DNA from: Brevundimonas subvibrioides
Lineage (GTDB): Bacteria; Pseudomonadota; Alphaproteobacteria; Caulobacterales; Caulobacteraceae
DNA: 64,000 nt
Direction: 5' to 3'
Assembly (NCBI RefSeq): GCF_002280785.1
Contig: NZ_NCEQ01000001.1
Coordinates: 248,001 to 312,000 of the forward strand
Positions 16,143-24,818 of the stretch are shown one piece after another; the first letter of the stretch is position 1; every line of letters starts with the position of its first letter. The position numbers were made by a program, and so were the translations under genes. The notes beneath the pieces are model-generated. The model did no database searches. It worked only from the letters and a program-made list of their open reading frames with translations, and was not told the DNA's origin.

Positions 16143-16592
16143 ATGAACTTCGCACCCTGGATCGCCATGCTGGCGGTCGTCCTCGCCGGCGGCGCCACCG
16201 CCCTTCAGGCGCCCACGAACGCCCGGCTGGCGACGGCCGTGACCGGCCCGGTCAACGCCGCCTTCGTCTCGTTCGCCGTGGGCACGGCGGCGCTGGGCAT
16301 TCTCGCGGCCATTCTGCACACGCGGCCGGACATCACGGCGGCCAAGGGTCTGCCCTGGTACGCCTGGGTCGGAGGCCTGTACGGCGCGATCTTCGTGGTC
16401 GCCGCGACCTGGGCCGTGCCCCGGCTGGGCGTGGCCATGACCATCACCCTGATGGTGGCGGGCCAGCTGATCATCAGCCTGATCCTGGACCATTTCGGCG
16501 CCTTCGGCGTGCCGCGGGCGCCGGTCAATCTGGGCCGGATCGCGGGCGTGGCCCTGGTCATCGGCGGCGTCATCCTCGTGCGCCGGAGCTGA
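16143..16592 (+). CDS. DMT-superfamily small transporter (DUF606/YdcZ)
   Basis: 149 residues with five hydrophobic helices. The family pattern is clear: QAPTNARLATAVTGPVNAAFVSFAVGT in the first third, PWYAWVGGLYGAIFVVAATWAVPRLGVA in the middle, and ILDHFGAFGVPRAPVNLGRIAGVALVIGGVILVRRS at the end. This is the YdcZ/DUF606 build, half of a typical EamA transporter, so it should dimerise. The substrate is unknown. It is followed by ubiA after 1 bp, so the two are co-transcribed. Confidence 0.85.
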   Translation: MNFAPWIAMLAVVLAGGATALQAPTNARLATAVTGPVNAAFVSFAVGTAALGILAAILHTRPDITAAKGLPWYAWVGGLYGAIFVVAATWAVPRLGVAMTITLMVAGQLIISLILDHFGAFGVPRAPVNLGRIAGVALVIGGVILVRRS

Positions 16593-16593
16593 G

Positions 16594-17613
16594 ATGTCGG
16601 CGCCGCTCCCCGACGCGGGCCGCAACTGGGTCGACGCCCGCGCGCCCGAGGGACTGAAGCCCTGGCTGAAGCTGGGGCGGTTCGACCGGCCGATCGGGAT
16701 CTGGCTCTTGTTGCTGCCCGGGTGGCAGGGGATCACCCTGGCGCTGGCCCAGCATCACCGCACCCCCGGCCTCCATGAGCTGTGGCTGTTCGTCGGCTTC
16801 GCCCTCGGCGCCTGTCTGATGCGGGCGGCGGGCTGCGCCTTCAACGACATCGTCGATCGCGATATCGACCTGAAGGTCGCGCGGACGGCGGCGCGGCCGA
16901 TCCCGTCGGGACGGATCAGCGCGCGGCAGGCGTGGCGGTTCGTGATCGGGTGCAGCCTAGTCAGCCTGTCGATCCTGCTGACGCTGAACCTGACGGCGGT
17001 GCTTCTGGGCGTCGGGTCGCTGGCGCTGGTGGCGGCCTATCCCTTCATGAAGCGGATCACCTGGTGGCCGCAGGCCTGGCTGGGGCTGACGTTCAACTGG
17101 GGCGCGCTGATGGGCTACGGGGCCGCGACCGGCGCCCTGTCCTTCCTCGTCTGGGCCAATGGCCAATGGAAGGTCATGACCGGCGACTGGCTGACCTTCG
17201 CCGTCGCGCCGGGCGTGAACGGAGACCTGACGATCGCGGCCATCCTGCTCTACGTCGGCGGCGTGTTCTGGACCCTCGGCTACGACACCCTCTACGCCCT
17301 GCAGGACATCGAGGACGACGCCATGGTCGGGGTGAAGTCCTCGGCGCGCCGATTGGGCAAGGGCGTGAAGACCGGAGTCGGCGCCTTCTACGGGCTCGCC
17401 GTGCTGTCGGCCGTGGCCGCCGGGGCGGTCGCCGGACTGGGCGTGGCCTTCTACGTCAGCCTCTTCGTCTATGCCGCCCATCTGGCCTGGCAGGTGCGCA
17501 CCCTGACGCCCGAGGACGGCGACCTGGCGCTGAAACTGTTCAAGTCGAACCGGGAAGCCGGGCTGATCCTGCTGGCGGCCATCGCCCTCGGCGCCGTATC
17601 ACTGCCCTTCTAG
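16594..17613 (+). CDS. ubiA: 4-hydroxybenzoate polyprenyltransferase
   Basis: Joins a polyprenyl chain to 4-hydroxybenzoate in ubiquinone synthesis; integral inner-membrane enzyme. 339 residues with about eight helices. The two Mg-diphosphate motifs are NDIVDRDID (residues 84-92) and, in the later loop, DIEDDAMVGVKSSARRLG. The N-terminal LKLGRFDRPIGIWLLLLPGWQG is also characteristic. An N-terminal extension of about 25 residues precedes it. No other ubi gene is adjacent. Confidence 0.94.
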   Translation: MSAPLPDAGRNWVDARAPEGLKPWLKLGRFDRPIGIWLLLLPGWQGITLALAQHHRTPGLHELWLFVGFALGACLMRAAGCAFNDIVDRDIDLKVARTAARPIPSGRISARQAWRFVIGCSLVSLSILLTLNLTAVLLGVGSLALVAAYPFMKRITWWPQAWLGLTFNWGALMGYGAATGALSFLVWANGQWKVMTGDWLTFAVAPGVNGDLTIAAILLYVGGVFWTLGYDTLYALQDIEDDAMVGVKSSARRLGKGVKTGVGAFYGLAVLSAVAAGAVAGLGVAFYVSLFVYAAHLAWQVRTLTPEDGDLALKLFKSNREAGLILLAAIALGAVSLPF

Positions 17614-17626
17614 TCAGGAGATTGCC

Positions 17627-18451
17627 ATGACCACGCCGTTTCGTCTCGCCGTTCTGAGCCTCGCCATCGCCGCGACCCTGGCCGGCTGCAACCGCGACAA
17701 GGCGGCCGAGCCCGCCCCGCCGGCCGCCACCGCCGGAACCGGCGCGATCGTGACCCCGGCCGACGCCGCCGCCCCGATGGCCTTTGAGTCCAAGACCGCC
17801 TTCGCCGAGGTCAGCCTGACCCTGCCGGTCGCGATCAAGGCCCAGCCCGACCTTCACGCCCGCCTCTACGCCGCCGCCGTCCGCGACCTGCGCGAGTTCT
17901 CCGAAGGGGCCCAGGCCGACCGCACCGAGGCCGGCGGCGACGAGGGCATGGGCGCCTACAACAAGTCCATCGCGATCACGCCCGGCGCCGAGACCGGCAA
18001 GCTGTTCAGCCTGATCCGCACGGATTCGGAATACACCGGCGGGGCGCACCCCAACTCGTCCTTTGCCGCGATCCTCTGGGACAAGGCCCTGAAGCGCGAG
18101 CTCGCGGCGGCGGACCTGTTCACCAAGACCGGTGACCTGTCGGCGCTGGACACTGCCCTGTGCGCCGCCATCAACGCGGAAAAAAGGAAGCGCGACCCGC
18201 AGGCCCGGACGGTGTCCCTGACCGGCAGCGATATGTGGACATGCCCGCGTGCGGCGTCCGTGCCCTTCGTCCTGGCGACCGGGACGATGCCCGGCAAGAC
18301 GGGCGGACTGGTCTTCCTGATCGGGCCCTACATGGTCGGGCCCTATTCCGAGGGCGCCTACGAGGTGACTGTCCCGCAGAGCGCCTTCCGGTCCCTGCTG
18401 GCTCCCGCCTATGCCGACGAGTTCGCCGGCCAGCCCAAGCCGGAAGCCTGA
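17627..18451 (+). CDS. Lipoprotein with DUF3298-type domain
   Basis: 274 residues. The lipoprotein signal ends LAGC with Cys21. After a Pro/Ala-rich linker to about residue 50, the chain contains LFSLIRTDSEYTGGAHPNSSF, the characteristic YTGGAH motif of the DUF4163/DUF3298 (RsiV-like) fold, and later FLIGPYMVGPYSEGAYEVTVPQSAF. Proteins of this fold sit in the periplasm; one branch binds lysozyme, but that cannot be assumed here. It starts 14 bp after ubiA. A palindromic element follows 12 bp after its stop. Confidence 0.83.
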   Translation: MTTPFRLAVLSLAIAATLAGCNRDKAAEPAPPAATAGTGAIVTPADAAAPMAFESKTAFAEVSLTLPVAIKAQPDLHARLYAAAVRDLREFSEGAQADRTEAGGDEGMGAYNKSIAITPGAETGKLFSLIRTDSEYTGGAHPNSSFAAILWDKALKRELAAADLFTKTGDLSALDTALCAAINAEKRKRDPQARTVSLTGSDMWTCPRAASVPFVLATGTMPGKTGGLVFLIGPYMVGPYSEGAYEVTVPQSAFRSLLAPAYADEFAGQPKPEA

Positions 18452-18462
18452 CGCAATCCTGT

Positions 18463-18592
18463 CCCTCCCCTCTATGGGGAGGGTGGCCGAGGGAAGCGAG
18501 GTCGGGTGGGGCCTGTCCGTCCGTGCGAACTCGCCATTCGTACCCCACCCTGATCGCTGCGCGATCGTCCCTCCCCATAAAGGGGAGGGAGA
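18463..18592. repeat. Composite palindromic element R3 (family A)
   Basis: The left hairpin CCCTCCCC-N5-GGGGAGGG (18463-18483) and the right hairpin of the same sequence (18569-18589) are followed by AGAA. Inner boundary boxes GGGTGGGG (18504-18511) and CCCCACCC (18543-18550) leave a 31-nt centre. It fills the gap between two convergent genes, each end within 12 bp of a stop codon. Confidence 0.88.
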
Positions 18593-18602
18593 AAGTCGCG
18601 CC

Positions 18603-19544
18603 CTACCTCAAAAACTCATCCACCAACTCGTCGAAGCGTGCCGGCTGGTCGGCCATGATGAAGTGGCGGCTGGCGTCGACGCGGATCACCTTCACGCCCG
18701 GCAGGGCGGCGTATTCCCGCTCCCACAGGGCTTGCGCCATCGCGGGCGGGGGACCGCCGTCCGGATCGGTGGCGTAGAGGGCGGTGACCGGGGTGGTCAT
18801 GGCGGCCAGACCCGGACGGGCGTCGGTGGTCATGACGTCGCTCATGGCGGTGGCGAAGGCGCGCCGGTCGCTCGCCATCGACCAGTCGATGATGTGCTCG
18901 CGCATGGCCGGATCCCGGGCGAGGCTCGCCGCAGTCTGACCCTGTTGCGCCCGGAAGGCGGCCTCGTCTGCGGCGAGGATGCCGGCGGCGGCCTGGGCCG
19001 CGAACGGTCGGGCCTGATCAGCGGTGACGGTCGGGCCGAACATGGCGCTGTAGAACGGCAGGGCATCGACGATCATCAGTCGGCCGACGCGATCCGGATA
19101 CGACTGGGCCAGCAGCAGGCCACTGAGCCCCCCCATCGAGTGGCCGATGACCGCCGGATGATCGAGGCCGACCTCGGCGATGTAACGGGCGAGTTCCTCG
19201 ACCTCGGGCGCGACGAACGGGCCGTCGCCGTGGCTCCAGGGTTCGCCGGCGAAGCCCGCCAGCTGGACGAGATGCACCCGATGGGTGGCGCCGAGCCGCG
19301 TGGCCAGCGGCCGCCAGACCTCGCGCGACGAAGCCAGGCCGGGGATCAGGATGACGTCGGGGCCGGAGCCGATGACCTCGACCGAGAGCCGGTCGGAGCG
19401 GAAGGGCGCGGTCTGGATCGCGGTGGCCGGTTCGGCGCGAGCCTGTGTCGCGAGGACGGCGCCGCCGACCGCCAGGGCCGTCGCGGAGGCCAGGAACAGG
19501 GCGCGCAGGGTCGAACGCCCGACGAGGTGGCGGAGATGCAGCAT
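18603..19544 (-). CDS. Exported alpha/beta hydrolase
   Basis: 313 residues. An N-terminal hydrophobic segment (ALFLASATALAVGGAVLATQARA) is a probable signal peptide, placing the enzyme in the periplasm. Then follow VILIPGLASSREVW (oxyanion loop), VIGHSMGGLSGLLLA with the nucleophile Ser, and VDASRHFIMADQPARF with the catalytic His. It resembles alpha/beta-fold esterases/lactonases; the substrate is unknown. An operator-like repeat 12 bp before the start suggests control by the XRE regulator encoded just upstream on the same strand. Confidence 0.85.
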   Translation of the reverse strand: MLHLRHLVGRSTLRALFLASATALAVGGAVLATQARAEPATAIQTAPFRSDRLSVEVIGSGPDVILIPGLASSREVWRPLATRLGATHRVHLVQLAGFAGEPWSHGDGPFVAPEVEELARYIAEVGLDHPAVIGHSMGGLSGLLLAQSYPDRVGRLMIVDALPFYSAMFGPTVTADQARPFAAQAAAGILAADEAAFRAQQGQTAASLARDPAMREHIIDWSMASDRRAFATAMSDVMTTDARPGLAAMTTPVTALYATDPDGGPPPAMAQALWEREYAALPGVKVIRVDASRHFIMADQPARFDELVDEFLR

Positions 19545-19556
19545 GGCGATGTCCTT

Positions 19557-19572
19557 GTAAGGTTATCCTGAC
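19557..19572 (-). promoter_or_regulatory. Operator-like inverted repeat before the hydrolase
   Basis: GTAAGG-TTAT-CCTGAC, 5 of 6 positions paired with a 4-bp spacer. It has the same format as three sites at 20193-20255. It lies between the XRE gene and the hydrolase start, 12 bp from the ATG, where a bound repressor would block transcription or initiation. Confidence 0.55.
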
Positions 19573-19578
19573 GAAACG

Positions 19579-19776
19579 TCAGGCGTGGGGATTGTCGAAG
19601 ACGTCTTCCACCGCGCGTTCGAACAGGGCGGCGATACGGTAGGCGAGGTCGAGGGAGGGATCGTGCTTCTCGGTCTCAAGCGCATTGACGGCTTGACGAG
19701 AGACCCCCAGCGCCTGACCCAGCTGTTCCTGGGTCCAGCCCTTGCCGGTGCGGAGTTCGCGCAGGCTGTTCTTCAT
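19579..19776 (-). CDS. XRE-family transcriptional regulator
   Basis: 65 residues, essentially one Cro/C1 helix-turn-helix: ELRTGKGWTQEQLGQALGVSRQAVNALETEKHDPSLDLAYRIAALF. The size and sequence match the short YozG-like group that usually pairs with a small membrane protein gene, as here. The ATG overlaps the stop of the membrane-protein gene by 4 bp. Probably autoregulatory and also controlling the hydrolase and divergent desaturase through the repeated GTMAGG-N4-CCTKAC-type sites (inference). Confidence 0.86.
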   Translation of the reverse strand: MKNSLRELRTGKGWTQEQLGQALGVSRQAVNALETEKHDPSLDLAYRIAALFERAVEDVFDNPHA

Positions 19777-20177
19777 CGGCCCGTGCTCTTCACGAACGGC
19801 GAGATCAGGCCGAACAGGCCCCAGAACAGCGGATAGATGAGCCAGCCCGGCGCATGCCACGCGCCGCCGTAGCTCTCGGCAAAGCCCCAGCCGCTGAACA
19901 GGGCCATGGCCAGTCCGGAGGCGATGACGAAGCGTTTCGCGGTCAGGGCGCGCACGAACTCGTCGGCCTCGTTCATCAACGACAGGGTGGCCCACAGCTG
20001 CCCCGCGATCGGCGCGGCGACACACAGGCCCAGGACCACGCCTGCCGCCTTGCCGATGATCTCGTCGAAGGCGCCGAAGATGGCCGCCACATTGACCAGG
20101 ACATAGCCGGTCATGAACATGTTGGTACGGATCACATAGCGTTTGTGCGCCGGATCCATTGTCTTCCACGAGGCCAT
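19773..20177 (-). CDS. Four-helix membrane protein paired with XRE regulator
   Basis: 134 residues, start MASWKTMDPAHKRYVIRTNM with GGAG 8 nt upstream. Hydrophobic segments lie at about 20-38, 44-62, 84-100 and 108-126. The charged loop LMNEADEFVRALTAKRFVIASG between helices two and three is typical of membrane proteins encoded beside short XRE regulators. Coupled to the regulator by a 4-bp overlap. The function is unknown; an accessory or sensory role is possible. Confidence 0.7.
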   Translation of the reverse strand: MASWKTMDPAHKRYVIRTNMFMTGYVLVNVAAIFGAFDEIIGKAAGVVLGLCVAAPIAGQLWATLSLMNEADEFVRALTAKRFVIASGLAMALFSGWGFAESYGGAWHAPGWLIYPLFWGLFGLISPFVKSTGR

Positions 20178-20191
20178 GTGCGAACTCCTTT

Positions 20192-20255
20192 TGTAAGGCT
20201 CACCTTACACAATGATTTTGTCAGGTCAACATGACTTTTGTCAGGTGATGCTGAC
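20192..20255. promoter_or_regulatory. Triple operator in the divergent promoter
   Basis: TGTAAGG-CTCA-CCTTACA (20192-20209) is a perfect 7-bp inverted repeat with a 4-bp spacer. GTCAGG-TCAA-CATGAC (20220-20235) and GTCAGG-TGAT-GCTGAC (20240-20255) have the same format with one mismatch each. The last two are spaced exactly 20 bp apart, two helical turns. They lie between the membrane protein/XRE operon and the desaturase operon. Confidence 0.65.
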
Positions 20256-20306
20256 ATGCATCGAGGCGGCTTGGTGGGCGCGCGGAGGCGGCCTATCATC
20301 GCCGCC

Positions 20307-21254
20307 ATGCCCGCCGCCCCGCGCATATCGCCCGCCGAGGTCTTCGCTCCCGACGCATGGGCGCCGTTCCAGGCGCGCTCGGCCTGGAAGGGACCGCTGC
20401 TGGTCGTCCACGCCTGGGGCGTCATCGCCCTGGCTGTCCTGGCGGGGGTCTGGCAGCCGATCCTGATCCCGCTCTGCGTCATGATCATCGGCACGCGCCA
20501 GCTGGGCCTCGCCATCCTGATGCACGAGGCGGCGCACGGGGCGCTGGCGAAGGACCTGAAGCTCAATGATGTCCTCGGCCACTGGCTATGCGCCGTGCCG
20601 ATCGGGGCGTCGCTGGACGCCTATCGCCCCTATCATCTGTCTCACCACCGGTTCGCCCAGCAGCCGGAGGACCCGGATCTGGTCCTGTCGGCCCCCTTCC
20701 CCGTCTCCGGCGCCTCCCTGCGCCGCAAGATGATCCGCGACCTGACCGGCCAGACCTTCTTCAAGCAGCGGGTGCTTCTGCCCCTGGCGATCCTGCGGAA
20801 GCGATCGGCGGGCGGGGAGGCCCATGACTATGACGCCATCGTCACCGGCCGCGCGGTCGCGCCCTTCCTGCTGGTCAATGCTGTGATGCTGGCAGGCTTC
20901 ATCGTCGCCGGCGTCTGGTGGGCCTGGTTCGCCCTGTGGCTGCTGCCCATGGCGACCTGGTTCCCGCTGGTCACGCGACTGCGCAACATCGCCGAACACG
21001 CCTGCGTCGAGGGCTCGGCCACCGACCCCTTCCGCGCCGCCCGCACGACCCGCGCGAGTTGGTGGGAGCGCGCCCTGATCGCCCCCTACTGGGTCAATTT
21101 CCACGCCGAGCATCATCTGTTCATGCACGTCGCCTGCTGGAACCTGCCGCGCCTGCACAAGGCGATCCGGGCGACCGGGCCCGGCGGGCGGATGGAGGTG
21201 GCGTCCGGCTATGTCAGCGTCCTGCGTCAGGCCAGCGGAGCGGAACGAGCATGA
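20307..21254 (+). CDS. Fatty acid desaturase family protein
   Basis: 315-residue membrane di-iron enzyme that inserts a double bond or hydroxyl into a lipid chain. Three histidine boxes are visible: HEAAHGA, HLSHHRFA and, near the end, NFHAEHHLFMH. Hydrophobic helices flank them. The start at 20307 gives the N-terminus MPAAPRISPAEVF; an in-frame ATG at 20256 has a plausible AGGTGA ribosome site and cannot be excluded. It is divergent from the XRE/membrane-protein operon, with the triple operator in between. A small gene overlaps its stop by 4 bp. Confidence 0.88.
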   Translation: MPAAPRISPAEVFAPDAWAPFQARSAWKGPLLVVHAWGVIALAVLAGVWQPILIPLCVMIIGTRQLGLAILMHEAAHGALAKDLKLNDVLGHWLCAVPIGASLDAYRPYHLSHHRFAQQPEDPDLVLSAPFPVSGASLRRKMIRDLTGQTFFKQRVLLPLAILRKRSAGGEAHDYDAIVTGRAVAPFLLVNAVMLAGFIVAGVWWAWFALWLLPMATWFPLVTRLRNIAEHACVEGSATDPFRAARTTRASWWERALIAPYWVNFHAEHHLFMHVACWNLPRLHKAIRATGPGGRMEVASGYVSVLRQASGAERA

Positions 21255-21604
21255 ACGACGCCAGGGCGGACATCATCGCCAGCATGGCCGAAATCCTGAC
21301 CCGCGTGATGGAAGGGCCGAAAGGCCTGTGCGTCACCTTCACCGTCGAGGGCGCCGCGGATCGCTGGCTTCAGTTCGTCGACGACCAGGTCAATATGGCC
21401 TCGTTTGCCGACAGCCAGCCCGATGCCCTGGTCGCCGAACTGGGACCGGCCGTGATCATTTCCTTCCAGCCCCGTCAGCACCTGACCGTGACGCTGGCGG
21501 CCCGCGACCCCGAGACCGTCGCCGCGTGGATCCACGACTATTTCGTGCGGGGGCTGGATGCGGGCGAGGGCTTCCGGTTCGACGCCGCCATTGAACAGCT
21601 CTGA
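21251..21604 (+). CDS. Hypothetical protein co-encoded with desaturase
   Basis: 117 residues, MNDARADIIASMAEILTRVM. The ATG overlaps the desaturase stop (ATGA), so the genes are translationally coupled. The chain has alternating beta and helix: LCVTFTVEGAADRWLQFVDDQVNMASF, AVIISFQPRQHLTVTLAARDP, then an amphipathic helix VAAWIHDYFVRGL. It is cytosolic by composition. No known family is recognised. It may help the desaturase or act on the same substrate, but the sequence does not show how. Confidence 0.6.
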   Translation: MNDARADIIASMAEILTRVMEGPKGLCVTFTVEGAADRWLQFVDDQVNMASFADSQPDALVAELGPAVIISFQPRQHLTVTLAARDPETVAAWIHDYFVRGLDAGEGFRFDAAIEQL

Positions 21605-21609
21605 GCCGC

Positions 21610-22260
21610 GTGACCATCGCCGATCCCGCCGGCTTCATCCTGGCCAACACCCGACTCCAGACCGTGCCGCATGCGCCGGAGATCTCGCTGTGGCTGGCCG
21701 ACGAGATCACCCCGATCTGGAAGCTCACGGAAGAGGAACTGGGCGAGCTGGGCCTGCCGCCGCCGTTCTGGGCCTTCGCCTGGTCGGGCGGACAGGGGCT
21801 GGCGCGCTGGGTGCTGGACAACCCGCAGACCTTCGCCGGCAAGACCGTCGTCGACTTCGCCACCGGATCGGGACTCGTCGGGGTGGCGGCGATGAAGGCG
21901 GGCGCGGCGAGCGTCCTGTGCGCCGATATCGACCCCTTCTGCGAAGCGGCGGTGAGGCTGAATGCCCAGGCCAACGGCGTGGCCCTGTCCTTCACCGACG
22001 CCAACCTGCTGGACGCGGCTCCGCCCGAGGTCGACATCCTCTGCGCCGGCGACGTCTGCTACGAGAAGCCGATGACCGACCGGGTCATGGCCTGGCTGAG
22101 ACAGGCGCGAGCACAAGGATCGCAGGTCTTCATCGGCGATCCGCACCGGACCTATTTCCGCACCGACGGCCTGACGCATCTGGCCGAGTATCAGGTGCCG
22201 ACCACGCGCGAGCTGGAGGATTTCGCCATCAAGCGCAGTTCGGTCTTCTCGCTGGATTGA
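21610..22260 (+). CDS. Class I methyltransferase, ETF-beta lysine methyltransferase-like
   Basis: 216 residues, GTG start. The SAM-binding motif I is VVDFATGSGLVGVAAMKAGA, followed by the acidic loop CADIDPF and motif IV ILCAGDVCYE. The upstream segment LPPPFWAFAWSGGQGLARWVLDNP is characteristic of the METTL20/ETFBKMT group, which methylates lysines of electron-transfer flavoprotein beta. A bacterial enzyme of this type is known from Agrobacterium. No etf gene is beside it here, so the substrate is inferred from motif similarity only. It could instead belong to the PrmA-like branch. Confidence 0.75.
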   Translation: MTIADPAGFILANTRLQTVPHAPEISLWLADEITPIWKLTEEELGELGLPPPFWAFAWSGGQGLARWVLDNPQTFAGKTVVDFATGSGLVGVAAMKAGAASVLCADIDPFCEAAVRLNAQANGVALSFTDANLLDAAPPEVDILCAGDVCYEKPMTDRVMAWLRQARAQGSQVFIGDPHRTYFRTDGLTHLAEYQVPTTRELEDFAIKRSSVFSLD

Positions 22261-22307
22261 TTGCGGCCACGCTTGGCCGGAACGGCGTCTGGTCCCATCT
22301 TGAGGAC

Positions 22308-22673
22308 ATGAAAGCCGCAGCCCTCATCCTGCTGTCCGTCCTGTCCGCCGGGACCGCCTCGGCGCAGGTGTATTCGCCCGGCCAGCCCTATATCGGCGAC
22401 CCTATGGCCGACCGGCTGCGTTCTCGAATGGAAACCCAGCGCCTTCAGTCCGAACAACAGGCCGCCTTTGCGCGCCAGCATCAGCTCGGCGCCCGCCTGA
22501 CCGAGAAGGAAAACCGCGCCCAGCGCCAGCCCGAGCCCTATGTGCCTCTGGTCGACGTCCCGCCCTCGCCAGACGCCCAACGCCGCGCCCGCGAAGCGGC
22601 CGCGGCGCGCCGTGAAGCCGTCTCGTCCGGCGTGGGCCAGATCGACGACTGGCTGGCGCGTCCCCCGCGATAG
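22308..22673 (+). CDS. Secreted hypothetical protein
   Basis: 121 residues. The signal peptide MKAAALILLSVLSAGTASA has a clear A-S-A cleavage site. The mature chain is highly polar: Gln/Arg-rich helices (MADRLRSRMETQRLQSEQQA), a PEPYVPLVDVPPSP spacer and an Ala/Arg-rich helix before DDWLARPP. It is a likely periplasmic protein, without a recognised domain. It lies 47 bp after the methyltransferase gene and 80 bp before the metallopeptidase gene, all on the + strand. Confidence 0.65.
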   Translation: MKAAALILLSVLSAGTASAQVYSPGQPYIGDPMADRLRSRMETQRLQSEQQAAFARQHQLGARLTEKENRAQRQPEPYVPLVDVPPSPDAQRRAREAAAARREAVSSGVGQIDDWLARPPR

Positions 22674-22753
22674 CGGGCGCCGCGACAGGATTGCCTCCCT
22701 TCCCCTAGACCGGCGTTCCGGCCTAGCTTGAGCGGGACATACGGGAGGCGACG

Positions 22754-23605
22754 ATGCGTTGGCAGGGCGGACAGCGGGGCGGCGGGATCGAGGATCGCCG
22801 CGGCATGGGCGGCGGAGCCGTCGCGGGCGGAGGCATCGGCGTCGCCGTGCTGGCCTTGATCGGCTATTTCGTCTTCGGCATCGACCCCTCGACCACCCAG
22901 CAGGTGGCCAGCCAGTTCGGTCAGGCGGGCACGAGTCAGGAAGGCAGGATGGGCACGCCGGAAGATCAGGCCGGCCAGTTCGTCGATGTCGTCGGCGAGA
23001 ACATCAACGACGTGTGGCGTACCAAACTCGATGGATACACGCCGCCCGCCTCGACCGTACTGTACGAACAGGGCACTTCGACGGGCTGCGGTTTCGGCCA
23101 ATCAGCCATGGGCCCCTTCTACTGCCCGGCGGATCAAAAGGTCTATCTGGACCTGGCCTTCTGGCAGGAGATGGAGACCCAGCTCGGCGCGTCGGGCGCC
23201 GACTTCGCCCGCGCCTATGTCCTGGCCCACGAGATCGGCCACCACGTCCAGACCCTGACCGGGGCGTCGGAACAGGTGCAGCGCGCCCAGCAGGGCGCCT
23301 CCTCCGAGGCCGAGGGCAACCGCTATTCCGTGGCGCTGGAGCTCCAGGCCGACTGCTACGCCGGGGTCTGGGCGGCCAATGCCGCTTCGGTATCGAGCGG
23401 CGAGGTCGCCGTGGAACAGGGTGATCTGGAAGAGGGCCTGCGCACCGCCTCGGCCATCGGCGACGACACCCTGCAACGCCGCTCGGGCGGTCAGGTCAGC
23501 CCGGAAAGCTTCACCCACGGCTCGTCGGCCCAACGGATGGAATGGCTGCAGCGCGGCTACCAGACCGGCGACCCGGCGAGCTGCGATACGTTCCAGGGCC
23601 TTTAG
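22754..23605 (+). CDS. Neutral zinc metallopeptidase (YpfJ family)
   Basis: 283 residues. The N-terminus ([17 protein letters not shown]) is Gly/Arg-rich, followed by one transmembrane helix ([18 protein letters not shown]), so it is anchored with the bulk in the periplasm. The zinc motif HEIGHH (His159, Glu160, His163) lies in [12 protein letters not shown], and the third-ligand region is [31 protein letters not shown] holds paired Cys. All features match the YpfJ/zinc_peptidase family. Its physiological substrate is unknown. Confidence 0.92.
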   Translation: MRWQGGQRGGGIEDRRGMGGGAVAGGGIGVAVLALIGYFVFGIDPSTTQQVASQFGQAGTSQEGRMGTPEDQAGQFVDVVGENINDVWRTKLDGYTPPASTVLYEQGTSTGCGFGQSAMGPFYCPADQKVYLDLAFWQEMETQLGASGADFARAYVLAHEIGHHVQTLTGASEQVQRAQQGASSEAEGNRYSVALELQADCYAGVWAANAASVSSGEVAVEQGDLEEGLRTASAIGDDTLQRRSGGQVSPESFTHGSSAQRMEWLQRGYQTGDPASCDTFQGL

Positions 23606-23663
23606 GGGGCCAGGGCCTCTAACGCCGCTTGTTGCATCGCACACGGCGCGGCATGGTCGCGCC

Positions 23664-24818
23664 GTGACCGCCCCTGCCCTGACCCCGCCCGAAGTCGCCT
23701 CCCCCGCCGCCAGCCTGCGCGCGGCGCGACGCATCGTGGTCAAGGTCGGGTCCTCCCTCGTGGTGGACCAGAAGGCCCCGGCGACCGTGTGGCTGGCCGG
23801 TCTGGCCGCTGATATCGCCGCGCTGCGGGCGCAGGGGCGACAGGTCGTGATCGTATCCTCCGGCGCCGTCGCGCTGGGGCGCGGTCGGCTCGGGCTGGAG
23901 AAGAATGCACGGCTGGACGAGAAACAGGCCGCCGCCGCCGTCGGGCAGTCCCTGCTCATGCAGGCCTGGGAGGCGGCGCTCGCCGGGGCGGGCCTGACGC
24001 CCGGACAGGTCTTGCTGACCCGCGACGATACGGAACGCAGGCGGCGCTGGCTCAATGCGAGGGCGACGCTGGAGGCCCTGCTGAAGCTCGGCGTCGTGCC
24101 TGTGGTCAACGAAAACGACACCGTCGCCACCGAAGAGATCCGCTACGGCGACAACGACCGGCTGGCGGCGCGGGCGGCGCAGCTGGTCCGGGCGGACCTG
24201 CTGATCCTGCTGTCGGACGTCGACGGTCTGTACACAGCCGATCCGCGTCGCGATCCGGCGGCCCGGCACCTGCCGATCATCGAGAGCCTCGGCCCCGAAA
24301 TCCTGGCCATGGCCGGCGGGGCCAATGCCGACGCCGACGTCGGCACCGGCGGCATGGCGACCAAGCTTGAAGCGGCGCGGATCGCCCGGTCGGCCGGGTG
24401 CGCGACCCTGATCGTCTCGGGACTGGAGGCGCGGCCGCTGAGCGCGGTCGCCGCAGGCGCGCGCGCCAGCCTGATCACGGCGACCGCCACACCCCTGCAA
24501 GCCTACAAGGCCTGGATCGCGGGCAGTCTGGAACCGGCAGGAGCGCTGACCGTCGATGACGGCGCATCCCAGGCCCTGGCGAGCGGACGCAGCCTCCTCG
24601 CCTCAGGCGTCAAACACGTCGAGGGCCGGTTCGACCGGGGCGACTGCGTGCGCGTGATCGGGGCCGATGGCGGGGTGCTGGGCGTGGGTCTGGCCGCCTA
24701 TGCCGCCGACGAGATGGACCGGATCCGGGGCCGTCACTCCGGCGAGATCGAGGATCTGGTCGGCTACAAGGGACCGGGCGTGGCCATCCACCGCGACGAC
24801 CTGGTGCTGCACAGATGA
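23664..24818 (+). CDS. proB: Glutamate 5-kinase
   Basis: First step of proline synthesis: phosphorylates glutamate to glutamyl 5-phosphate. 384 residues from the GTG at 23664. The amino-acid-kinase domain starts [14 protein letters not shown] and contains [30 protein letters not shown] and [20 protein letters not shown]-terminal PUA domain follows from about residue 290 ([24 protein letters not shown]). Overlaps proA by 4 bp, so kinase and reductase are made together, as expected since the intermediate is labile. Confidence 0.95.
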   Translation: MTAPALTPPEVASPAASLRAARRIVVKVGSSLVVDQKAPATVWLAGLAADIAALRAQGRQVVIVSSGAVALGRGRLGLEKNARLDEKQAAAAVGQSLLMQAWEAALAGAGLTPGQVLLTRDDTERRRRWLNARATLEALLKLGVVPVVNENDTVATEEIRYGDNDRLAARAAQLVRADLLILLSDVDGLYTADPRRDPAARHLPIIESLGPEILAMAGGANADADVGTGGMATKLEAARIARSAGCATLIVSGLEARPLSAVAAGARASLITATATPLQAYKAWIAGSLEPAGALTVDDGASQALASGRSLLASGVKHVEGRFDRGDCVRVIGADGGVLGVGLAAYAADEMDRIRGRHSGEIEDLVGYKGPGVAIHRDDLVLHR

